Of a stretch of DNA of 64,000 nucleotides, positions 46,254-56,829 are shown one piece after another (the stretch's first letter is position 1; each line of letters starts with the position of its first letter). The DNA is taken from the NCBI RefSeq assembly GCF_018446385.1, contig NC_055989.1, positions 133,761,004-133,825,003 on the forward strand, in the 5' to 3' direction. The position numbers and the translations under genes were made by a program. The notes below the pieces were generated by a model that worked only from the letters and a program-made list of their open reading frames with translations, did no database searches and was not told the DNA's origin. The DNA is from Zingiber officinale. Lineage: Eukaryota > Streptophyta > Magnoliopsida > Zingiberales > Zingiberaceae.

Positions 46254-46334
46254 AGATCCTCTGTTCCAAGATTCCTGTGTCCCCGTGTCCCCTCATCTAT
46301 TGGATCATCATGACATCTTTGTGACAGAGGATTT
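46254..46334. mobile_element. Short foldback relic related to the 41.8-kb MITE
   Basis: Ends agatcctctgttcc and gacagaggattt are inverted. The interior has gtgtccccgtgtccc, like the gtcctcgtgttcc of the element at 41784. Only about 80 bp, so probably internally deleted. Confidence 0.5.
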
Positions 46335-47210
46335 GATTTCAAAAAAATATACTTTTTAATATCGCCGACCTAAGATATTTATAAAAACTCTTTTGCTCAC
46401 AGTATTACTAATTATAAGATATGAGACTAAAAAATCTCTAAATTTCTAATTGATTAAAATGGAAAAATCTCAAAAACACACAACAATTGAATCTCTAACT
46501 CTAAATCTTTTATTAATTAATAAGAAAAATTTTCAAAAATACATAGCAGTTGAGTTTCGAACTCTAGATCATTGATTAATAAAAAAAAATTTCACTAATA
46601 CACCACATCTAAGTCTTAAACTTTAGATCACTAATTCATGCGTTTATGAAAATTATTATTAAACTTTAAATTATTTTCAATATGAAAAGAAAAAAAAAAG
46701 AATATTAACATAATTTCAATAGTGAAGGGAACATATTCTTAATAAAATAGTAATTTTATTAAGATAAAATAACAAAAGATGGAGCGCCATACTATCTCAT
46801 ACAATATGTTAAAACTAATAGAAATAACTGGTTCATTCAAATTTCATAAATTCTACTTTGCATCAGCCTGCCCCAAACAGTCATAAAATTACCATATGAC
46901 TTCAAATGTTCACACATTGAATAACAATGGAGTGGGAAAGAAAAAAAAACAGAGAAGGAAAATGCACGCGGAAATTGATTGCTGAATCATGGAGAAAACA
47001 AACCCTGCTGATACTAACTATACACAGACAAACACGTATCCTGGAGATATGAATGCTTTGCAAACAAACCACACACTGATCCGTTCAAATCACTTTGTCT
47101 AGAATTGTGCGGAGCACAACACCAACAAGCAAATAAATAGAGAAGCAAAAATGTTCTTCAACTCAAATTTTACTTCGGACGAGTAATTTGGGTTGACTTC
47201 CCAGTGCAAT

Positions 47211-50200
47211 TCACCGCCTCCATCCCACTTGAATAGCTTTATCTGCACATTTTCAAATTTTGAAGGGCATTTCATAAAAAAGTACAAGTTAACAAAGCTC
47301 CCGACGATTCAGGATCCCAGTCTTACCTTGCTTTGCAAAAAGTTATTTTCGAAATTCAAACCCGTGACCTCTAAGTCACACAACAATAACTTTACTATTA
47401 AGCTAAGACTATCCTTCATGACAAGTTATTAGTACAGGTACATATTTGATGACCACCAATTCATGAAAAAGGAGAAAACCAATAGAATTTCTAGTTATTT
47501 ATGATTTTTATTTCCTCAATCCACAATTAGGTTATATAATGTCTCACTAGACTTAGTTCAAAGCAAATCTATGATCACAAAACATTTCTAAATGTTATTT
47601 TTCACAGCAAAATTTTAAGCAAAGCTTTACCCGATGACTCAAATTCAATCATTAATTGTACCTAAATCCAACATAAACAAGGTCACCTACAGTCATCAGG
47701 TACAGACAATCATCCTTAATTTCACCCCTTAACCATTAACATTGTTACTTACAAAAAAAAAAAGAGTGATTTCAGACAGTGTCATGCCTACCACTAGTAT
47801 TATTCCATTAGATGACTCATGGCAAAGTAAATGCATCTAACTCAAAGATAAAGATTGAATTTTATTTCTACTTGTTCCCCTACCTGGTATTGGTCTCTTT
47901 GTCCTTGGTGAACTCATTTTGCCATTGGTAGCAGGCGGTAGAGAATGTCGTCGAGTGATACCACTTTTGTCCTCACAGTCCAACGCAAGCCTTGGAGATA
48001 TTTGTCCACGTAATTTTGCCTTAGCAGATTCAGTTGCTGCCATATAGCTAGGAAGCACAGGAATATTCGGCAAACCATTTTCAGGATATTCTGATTTTGC
48101 TGAGAATGATCTCCTTTTCCCTGTCTTTTGGTTTTCATGACAAAGTTGTTCTTCCTTTAAGCTTACTTCTTCACTTGTCAGTATATTGTTCTCTGCATTA
48201 TCCATCTCCTGCAATAATTGTGTTTCATTCAATAGCTTATCATAAAGCGGCACATCAATTTGTTCATCTGCTACAGCAGACTTGGTAGTATTTTCATTCT
48301 CTGGTTTTAAAGTAGGTGTTAGAGCAATATCCATCTTTGGTTTTTCCATGGAATCAACAACTCCTAGGCTAAGATTCTCAGAAAAGACAACAGCCACATT
48401 TTTCAAACTTAGGTCTGATTTCTGACTTTCGAACTCTGGTTGCTCAGTCACGTCCTTTATAGTAGATATCTTTCTTAAATTACGTTTTACTCTTTCAAGC
48501 TCCGATTGTGCTTGTTCTGGTATGGTTTCCACTGGGGAACTGTTTGCCTTTTTCAGATTCCTCTTTGCCTTTTCAGGTTCATTGTTGGTATTTGTTAATT
48601 GACCAGTTGCAGTATTTGAAGCAGAATTATTTTGCACGCGCCTTGATTTTCCTGATTCAATTTCCACAGCTCGGTTGGTTTGGCCTTTCAAAGTAATTCT
48701 CCGTTTCGATTTGGCTGTAGGCACTGAGAAACTGATAGTGGTCCATCTATCTAACCAGCTGAAGACTGAATTGGGGTCTTGTTTATCATAGTTAATTTGC
48801 AGAGGTTTTGGCCGAATTGAGGACGTAAGAAGCTGCAGAACATGAATGACTTATAAGCACAGAAATATGTTGGTAGATCAATTCTTACGAAACCAACAAA
48901 AACATAATCAATGATAAAGCAAAAAAATACTAAATACAATCTAAAGGTCAACGAATAGGAGGGAGAGTGAACGTAGTAGACCCCCAACTTATTTGGAAGC
49001 AATTTCTAAGGCGAAGGAAGAATGATAAGATGAAAATAACCCTGTCCTATTTGTTTTACACCTCTCAAATTATGGCAATCTACAAAACAGGTCCAAAAGA
49101 TGATAATTTTACAGAGGCTAATGTAAGATATACTATCAAGTAGCAATACAAATTGGTATAGTAAAAACCCTAAAGATGCTAAGCCATCAGAAGACTTCAG
49201 CAGTAACTGCAGATTTTTGCAGGTACTCTACCAAATACTGTCATATCAAACTGCTATCTTAATTTTTGCATGCTTGGAAAAGGATTCGAACATAAAATAT
49301 GGGTGCGATGAAAAACTAGCTAAACTTGAGAATTCAAATCAAGCCAAAACCATGTTTGATACAAAAAATATTTAGATTAGAGAGCTAAACCAGCTAAACT
49401 TGAGAATTCACCATAAAAAATTAGAATATAGCACATATACCTTCCATATAAATGCGTTTGATGAAAACTTCCTTTTCCAAGCATCCTGTGCTATGGGATC
49501 CTGAAAAGAAATTGAGCATATTAAATAGTATGGACATGAAAACTTGACTAAACTACCACAATCAGGCACTTAAGTATAGACTGACATAATGGAAGGAACT
49601 CATATAAAGGTTCCCTAAAAGGTACCATTGACACGAAGGAAGCAAAAGAACATTGTGAGCCAATTTCATACTGAAATCAGAATGGAGGAAACAATATCAC
49701 ATTAGTAATTCATTTGTCAATAATTGAATCACTTTTGAATCCTCTCGTGGTTCGTGTTAATAATAAAGTTGCTCTGAAATAAAGACTCGAGAAACATGTT
49801 ATTGGAAGAAAATTAGGTGTATAATTTACAAACGGCCAACATTTCAAATATCTTTCTTTTCCTTCTTTCTGTTGAAAAGAGGATACTGATGGAGATAACT
49901 AGATTAATTGGGTAACTGTATCTTTTTGTTTTAATGTAGAAGCTTTGTCTGCAAACCAAACGAACATTTTAATCTCTAATTTTACCCAACCCCAAGCAAA
50001 TCTTCACTTGGAATAATCCTTTAAACCACAAATTAAATACTAACAAATTTCTAATGAATCCATCAGCCAGTAGCAGATTATCTGTTTTCAATTCCTCAAA
50101 TCTGGTGGTAGGCATCTTCGACCAGTTTGCCATATATTATGAACAGGCACACTGTAAATAGAGTTCTACACGTTGCTATTTTATTGTTTGAAACAAGAAT

Positions 50201-52124
50201 ACTCCACAACATCTGCAAATGATGCCTGGTTATATTGGATATATCTCCAAGAAGTCAACCAGAAACCTATTTGCATGATGGTATATTACCCGTATATGAA
50301 CAGTTAGTACATGGTCTCATATGAATGAAGCTGCAGTAGATAGCGTGGCTTATAACAAACCATGACTATGAGGATCAGATTCCAGTAATGTGATTATGTT
50401 ACATCAACCATCCAAAGCATTGAGGAGTTTCATGCATTCATTCTTTGAGCATAATTTGGTTCATTGTGAATCGGAGAATATTATAACAGCAGGACCATAA
50501 AGTATAAACTTCTAGAAGATGATGGATACCAAATTAAATAATGAAAATTTAAATTCAATTTACTAGGAAAAGAAAGATGAATAATGACAAAGCCAACGAT
50601 GAAAAGGAACTAGTTTGCACTTACTACGGTCTTTAGTTGATTATAGTTTACAGTGACTTTAAGCTCACTAAAGGAATGTCTAACTTTTCTTCCACGAGCT
50701 ATAGCTTGTAATTTGACAATTCCTTCCATCGCATGTAGAGTTGCAATAGCTTGTCTTCTCACCAGGTGCCCTCTTATTAATGCCTGCAGCCTAATAATAC
50801 CTTTAAGAGCACGAAATGCCCTACGTGCCTGCATCAAAAGTATCATTAAGAATACATGAGATGGTTAAGTCATTCGGAAGTACCATATAGATTCGTGCCT
50901 TGCATGCCTTTTAGATGTATCATTAAGAGCACAAGAGAGAAGTAAGTCATTTGGAAGTACCATGCAGGCTTAGTGTAAGATAGAAGCAGTGTGATTCATT
51001 TGGCAAAAAATTTTGTAGCAGTGTTGGGGTATGCCAAATTGCAAGGCACCCAGCATAATTAATACTATAAACTAAAATATTGAAATAGATATATTATAAC
51101 TAAAAGTACCAGATAACCACGGAATGCTGCCTGTGCCTTTATAGCAGCATGCTCTGCTGCATCATTGTTCATGCGTTCTGATATAATAGATTCTACAACT
51201 CCTTGATTAGTGTTTGAAATGGCCAACTCCCCTGTATCTGATGGTTTCCCTTCATATGATGTCACTATATCTCCACCATTCCCAATGCTTATTGGAAGTG
51301 GTTCAGAAATTTCCAGAGAATTCACTGCTAAATTTGGGCCTTTTGCACCAGCATATCCTCTGTTAGCTTCTCTCTGCAGATGAAAAATGGAATCACAATA
51401 AGTCTCTTCTTAAAATGCTATATAAAAGCAAGTAAACATGAAAACCTTGGGAACATTTTTTAAGTTCAATTACTCAGCAAAACTAAGAAAACTCAAAAAG
51501 TTTTTTTTTTTTAAGAATAATGAATGGGGTGATTCCCTTAGCTTCTATCAAATACATTGGTTAAATACAATCAGTTCTTCAATAAAGAAGGGAACCAACC
51601 AGTCGATCAAGGCCTTTTCATCTATGCTAGGCTGAAAATTAACATGGAGACAAGACAAAGAACATTAGGATGAATTACCATATCTATGTTAGTCGCTAGA
51701 GTATAAAGAAATAACATAATTTTCATCTCTAATTATTGTATTCTTAGTAAAATTATAGACTACTAAAACAATTTCCCCCCCTAATAATGCATCCTACAAA
51801 TCCACACTTTCTGATCCATACTTAATCTCTAGACCTTTTTTCATTTTATAACAATTTTTTATATTTTAACTGTAAGATCCATAGTCAAATACATGATAAG
51901 TGAGCCAGAAAAAAAAATTGTCGGTATAAGTAAGCGTAACAATCCGACCACATAACCTTTTTATCACGACGGGTATTATTTATTATTGTACAATCCCACA
52001 CATGAACCAAAAAAAAAAAAATAAGTAAAATTCATACCGGTAAATTCCTTCCTTTTGTAGCCTGTGATTTCGTCTTCTTTCCAAAGAGAAGTGTCTTGAT
52101 CCATCTTCCAGGAGATTTTCCCAT
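47211..52124 (-). CDS. IQ67-domain (IQD) calmodulin-binding protein, IQD31/32-like (6 exons)
   Basis: Exons: 52124-52038, 51373-51110, 50828-50625, 49500-49441, 48832-47884 and 47242-47211, all GT-AG with consistent phases, 531 residues. The start MGKSPGRWIKTLLFGKK is the IQD family signature. The IQ67 domain spans exons 2-3 with three IQ motifs (IKAQAAFRGYLARR, IRLQALIRGHLVRR, VKLQAIARGRKVR), and the intron after FRGYL is the conserved family intron. The middle is basic/acidic and disordered. A DUF4005 segment near the end reads PSYMAATESAKAKLRGQ. The last 32-nt exon gives DKAIQVGWRR, matching the conserved VEWRR-type end. IQD proteins are basic scaffolds that bind calmodulin and microtubules and link calcium signals to cell shape. 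If intron 5 is retained, the end becomes GRGTSRNKIQSLSLS, with a stop at 47837. The gene looks intact. Confidence 0.92.
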
Positions 52125-52700
52125 CGGCAGGATCCCAAACCTCAAAGCCCTGATCTGAACTTCTAGACACCTCCGCAAACACCAAGATCAGTACTCACAG
52201 CATCCGATAATTGATTGCACAAAAATGACCAATATGTGCACGGATAGAATTCAATTCACTCGTTCGAATTCAAACCCTCTCAAAGCAAACTTCACTCAGA
52301 AAACAAAACAAACAGACATCTACCATTTATCCGGGAAAAGAAAAACAAGATCTAGAGCTGAATCAAGACACAGACCCAAAACCAGTACTACATTTCAACA
52401 AAAAAAACCACCTCTAAGACTTTAATAAATAAATAAAACAGGGTGAAACCAATCTCGATGCCGAAGCTACACTGTTCCGGCGACAAACAAAAGATAAAAG
52501 AAAAACGAGAATAGATCCCTTCGAAATATCGCTAAAAATTAACCACGTAACGCATGCAGATACAATAAACCAGTCAGATCTGTTGAAGTACTCACTGCCT
52601 TCTACGGCAAAATGCAGAATGATCTGTAACCACCGTCGCAGCTCTCTCACCGCCTTCTCCTCCCGCTATCCATCCCTAAAATGTAGCAAAAGAGTAAAAG
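52125..52700 (-). promoter_or_regulatory. Leader and probable 5' UTR intron of the IQD gene
   Basis: Minus-strand sequence around 52595-52680 is GA-rich (gcgggaggagaaggcggtgagagagctgcg) and followed by a possible donor (ggcag/gtgagtac-like, near 52593), so a non-coding first exon with an intron before the coding exon at 52124 is likely. No clear TATA box seen. Confidence 0.4.
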
Positions 52701-53071
52701 GTGATACTGAAAAAGTAAAAGGACAAAATTCTTCTCGATTTTATATTAAAAAAATACAAATAAAAGGTATAATTTGCCGCTTGGAAAAAGAAAATGAAAT
52801 AACAGACTGAGACCGAGAAAACAAGCAACTCCAGTCCGAAATACGTAGTTTTATAGGACGTCAGATTACTACATATTCGTCATTTAAGTATTTGGTGTTG
52901 TCCTCGATACAGCTGATTCTCACCGACTATGCTGCAACCAACCAAGTCAGGCCCAAAGTGAATTCAAAGACCGTTGGGTTCACTCACCCATCCGACATGG
53001 ATAACTTAACTCTGTTTGTTTTTAAAGACGGAAAAATAAGAGACGGGAACATGATATGGTGAAGAACGAGG

Positions 53072-53228
53072 ATAGATCTTCTGGTCCGTAATTTATGGAT
53101 CAGAAGATGATTTATTATTATAGATCGTTGATTTAGATGAGCCCTACTAATTTAAAAATAAATTCTATCTAAATCAATGATCCTTATATAATAGACCATC
53201 TCCTAATCCATAAATTACGGATCAAAAA
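53072..53228. mobile_element. Foldback MITE, about 155 bp
   Basis: The left arm tctggtccgtaatttatgga...gatggtttatta...gatcgttgatttagat is matched by the inverted right arm atctaaatcaatgatcc...catctcctaatccataaattacggatca. AT-rich, no coding capacity, and distinct in sequence from the 41.8-kb element. Confidence 0.75.
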
Positions 53229-53944
53229 ATCCGGCTCGGTGAAAAACCCACTCATAACTCGTAATGATAAAACTGGCCGTGATGATGGAGGTCGGTGTCG
53301 GTGCTGCGTCGGACGCTTCGCCCACCCCCACTACGGCACTACCGGTAAGGAAGGAGCATTTAAGATTTTTAAGCATGGACCCTGCTTCAACGTTTGTGTA
53401 ACGGCGACGCGTGGCGGATGCTCTTCGTCTCGCTGTCCGTCTTCCATTTTCAGTTTACCGGATGATAGACAGCTGGACTAACTCTAACGGCAAAAATCAG
53501 ATGAGAAATAAAAGTCAAAATAAAATTATCCTTCCTCAATTTATCGAGTTACAAGCAAGTACTAGTAATTTTTGTTGGAATTAATTATTCCTTAATTATT
53601 TTGATGCCACGTCATTATCTTACAAATCAAGAACCAAACTCACTCTACTTCCACTTTGTTATGAAGAATCACGATTCTTTTTGAAGATACTTCATCCATA
53701 TAAAAAGAATGGAAAGATTCTATCTCCTTCTATATTATACTGAATGGGGATAAAGGAAATAATATCGTTGCATGTGCAGCCATACTAAGTCAAAGTTGTA
53801 CTAATCTTTTTGTTAATAAAATATTTTCCGTAAGAAAAATATTTAGTTCAACCTGCAGCTACGATGGATTGATTTTACTGGCCGACATTTTGAGGCGAAA
53901 AAAATAAATCCTCTCAAATAGCATCACCTACTTAGAATTAAAAT

Positions 53945-53946
<2 letters not shown>

Positions 53947-53983
<37 letters not shown>
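53947..53983. repeat. (TA)n dinucleotide repeat
   Basis: About 18 TA units in a row, a simple sequence repeat. Confidence 0.95.
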
Positions 53984-53987
<4 letters not shown>

Positions 53988-54252
53988 ATTTTACTTTTCA
54001 TTTTGAGTTATTTTTTACAATCTAACAAAATATTTTAAATATATTAAAAATACATATATTATTATTATTTTTAAAATAATTAATTTAAATATTTTAAATT
54101 CAATTTGAAAAATACAAATACAAAAATATATGAATAAACAATACATATATTCATTGGGGATTTTTTTTTCTCCCGTGAAAAATAGATTTAAGATGGTTAA
54201 TAATTTCCATAAATACTTTTTAATTTATTATCATGATGCATTCTATTGATAG

Positions 54253-54648
54253 AAAATTTGGATGGAATTTAACACCACAAACAAAGCAAAGTGTCAAATG
54301 TGTCTTCATCACTCAGACTCATCTCAGGAGTGATTTCAACCATTCCTCATGCAGGGCGGAGAACTCAGACCTTGGCTCGCTTGCCTTGAAATTTCGACTG
54401 ATCAGCTGTTTTATCTTTGGGGCAGCACTTGAGGTAATTTCACAGCTTGCTTAGGGAGGCCTGCCATTAAAGCAAGACCATGTGCTGTAGGGAGACAAGA
54501 GGGTGTGAACCAACTTCTTTAGTGGGCAGCAAACAGAAACCTGCAGCAAACTTTTTCTAAGAGATGCAAAAACATTCTCTGGTAGCATTCTGAAGAACTG
54601 ATGCTGAAGAACTGATGCTGTTTTTGAGCACTCAACATACAAAGTGCC
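54253..54648 (-). pseudogene. Intronless decayed fragment of an MSH7-like (MutS homologue) gene, C-terminal end
   Basis: Minus-strand stretches in three frames follow the order of plant MSH7 as I recall it: VECSKTASVLQNATRE (ATPase-domain region), LLPTKEVGSHP-V-L-HM (the LTKEF-SHPRV-HM region), ALMAGLPKQAV, EITSSAAPKIKQLISRNFKA, SEFSALHEEWLKSLL, and DEDTFDTLLCLW at the end. Pieces that are separated by introns in functional genes lie side by side here, some with internal deletions; there is a frame change after QAV and stops after SLLR and LCLWC. A 14-bp direct duplication (catcagttcttcag) interrupts the first piece. It looks like a retro-processed or heavily deleted pseudogene. The Copia element begins about 90 bp to its right, so more sequence may have been lost there. 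Identification rests on memory of the family. Confidence 0.55.
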
Positions 54649-54737
54649 TAACAGAAGACCAATTTAAAAGATTAATATATATAGCACTCTCTATGTAGCG
54701 TGTTAAATTTTACCAGGATAAAAATATATGATCCACT

Positions 54738-55869
54738 TGTTGGAAATGTGAATGGAATAAAAAGATGGGGATAAAAATACTCTATTGTGCATGAGTTTAG
54801 TTCCACATTAGAAGTCTCTTGGCTTTATTGTTGGTTTAAATTATGACACATGGAGACTCTCTCACGCGTGAGTGCGCAGGGGTGGGTGCAAATCCAGGGC
54901 TCGGATTGTACTGAACCAAGGTTGACTCGTGCGCGAGCACGACTTGCGCATGTCGAATGCTGGACCGGTTGAGGTAAAATTTACCCAAAAGAATGAACCA
55001 ACATATTGCCACTTGAATCTTGCTCAAGGGTGTAATGGAAGTATTAATATGAAATTAATGCTGATTCCGTACCGTCTCGACATTAATGACGACATTAAAC
55101 ACATTAATGGTGATTTCGTAACGTCTCAGTATTAATAGCGACATTAATCTCATTAATAATGATTCTGTAACGTCTCGACATTAATGAAGACATTAAACCC
55201 ATTAATGACGAAATTAAACTCAGTATTAAATGATCATAAATGATCATAATTTGATCATTTATTGCAGGTAAGATGAGAGCTCATATATAAGGAGACTGGA
55301 TCTTGAGCAAAGACAAGAGAAAGCGAAAGCAAAGTGAAAGCGAAGCAAAAGCAAGAGAATTCCTCCACCTTCGTTCCCCGATTCTTTTCTCTCAGTCGTG
55401 CATCCGCTCGGCTAAACTACTTGTGATAGCACTCAAGTGCATTCTCAGTTCGCCACGAACAACCAGTGCTTGGTTGCGTTCGTGATTTTGCCGCTATATC
55501 CGGGGAAACAGACGATCCGAGAAAACCTCGAAACACAGCCGGAGGTGGGACGAATCTGTTTCAAGGAAACTGCGTCGATCGCAGGCCTCGGTCCGCTGCT
55601 CTGTTTGTCCGCTCGGTTGGACTCTTCATCTGCTGGGTCGGCCACTCGCCCTTCTGATCTGCCCGACCAGTCTCCCGCTCTGCCTGTCTATCCTTCAGTC
55701 TGCTCGGACGCTTTGATTGCTCAGACTTTGAGGTCAGAAAACCAGCCCCTGCTGGCAGCCTGAGATTATCTGCTCAGGTCATCTTAACTGTGAGTTGAAT
55801 TTAATTCGAGTATTTAGATTCAGCTAATTTCCTGTAAATCTCCAGCTACATATTGTTTGGTTTCCAACA
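54738..55869 (+). repeat. 5' LTR of the Copia element
   Basis: 1132 bp, TGTTGGAAA...TTTCCAACA. It includes a TATA box (catatataagg, near 55281) followed by a GA-rich leader, and four loose 50-bp repeats of cgtctcgacattaatgac-type sequence at about 55070-55215. Confidence 0.92.
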
Positions 55870-55897
55870 ATCTTGAAACAGATTCAATTCTGTTGAG

Positions 55898-56800
55898 ATG
55901 GCCACGGAACGAAATGTTGAGGTGCAACAGACTCAACACGTGCAGGCCCCCTCCGCCCCGATTGGAACTGTGTCAATCAGTCATGGGGAAAAGCCAGAGA
56001 AGTTCAGTGGACTGAACTTCAAGAGGTGGCAGCAGAAGATGCTCTTCTACCTGACCACGCTCAATCTGGCTCGGTTCTTGACCGAGGACCGTCCCAAGTG
56101 CACTGAGGATGTTGATGCGCAAACTATCAGTACAGTGGAGGCATGGACTCATTCTGAGTTCCTTTGCCGAAACTATATCCTCAACTGTTTTGCCGACTCG
56201 TTGTACGCTGTGTATAGCATGAAGAGAATGACTAAGGGGTTGTGGGAGTCCCTAGACAAGAAATACAAGACGGAGGATACAGGGGCAAAGAAGTTCATCG
56301 TGGGCTGATTCATAGACTACAAGATGGTTGACTCCAAGACGGTGATCAGCCAAGTCCAGGAGCTTCAGGTGACCTTTCACGAGATCCACTCAGAAGGAAT
56401 AGTTCTGAGTGAAACCTTCCAGATGGCTGTTATCATTGAGAAATTGCCTCCCGGCTGGAAGGACTTCAAGAACTACCTGAAGCACAAGCGGAAGGAGATG
56501 AATGTAGAGGAACTCATTGTTCGACTTCGCATCGAAGAAGACAACAAGAGTTCAGAGAGGAAACTGTTCTCTCAGGCTACTGTGAAAGCCAAAGTGGTCG
56601 AGCTCGGTCAAAGATCGAAGCAGAAGAACCCCAAGTCTTCCAAGATGGGACCCAGAGAAGGCATCAGCAAGAAGAAGTTCTCTGGGAAGTGCTTCAACTG
56701 TAACAAAGTGGGTCACAAATCTTCGGAGTGCAGAAAGCCGAAGAAGAAGCAAGAGGCCAACCTGAACGAGGGACCAGAAATGGACGACCTCTGCGCTGTG
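55898..56800 (+). pseudogene. Copia gag region (fossil)
   Basis: Begins 29 bp after the LTR with MATERNVEVQQTQ. It has the UBN2-type gag core (EKFSGLNFKRWQQKMLFYL, LWESLDKKYKTED) and a CCHC zinc knuckle (CFNCNKVGHKSSEC, near 56692). Part of one gag-pol reading unit; broken. Confidence 0.88.
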
Positions 56801-56829
56801 GTCTCTGAGTTGAATCTGATCGGTTCAAA

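Larger units (their letters stand above)
40137..47210. other. Large AT-rich intergenic region between the LRX and IQD genes
   Basis: About 7 kb with no recognisable gene on either strand. The first 150 bp or so are the LRX leader/promoter. It holds a foldback element (41784-41949), a related foldback relic (46254-46334), a 70-bp tandem duplication (42440-42578), a TTA/TAA microsatellite (43092-43125), and a less AT-rich stretch at about 45060-45960 with repeated short 'gggccga...taggcc' motifs that I cannot classify. The rest is low-complexity AT sequence. Confidence 0.6.
52860..54252. other. Intergenic, no gene seen
   Basis: Contains the foldback element at 53072-53228, a GC-richer patch near 53260-53480 whose open frame has no recognisable domain, and a (TA)n tract at 53947-53983. 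Otherwise AT-rich spacer. Confidence 0.55.

Noticed and set aside
53239-53481. 80-codon plus-strand ORF with cysteines (GGRCRCCVGRFAHPHYG)
   Set aside because: No splice context, no family motif; sits in upstream spacer of the IQD gene.
55303-55763. ORFs of 60-108 codons inside the Copia LTRs (also 61064-61390)
   Set aside because: They lie in the transcribed leader part of the LTR and recur in both copies; no known protein, likely chance frames.
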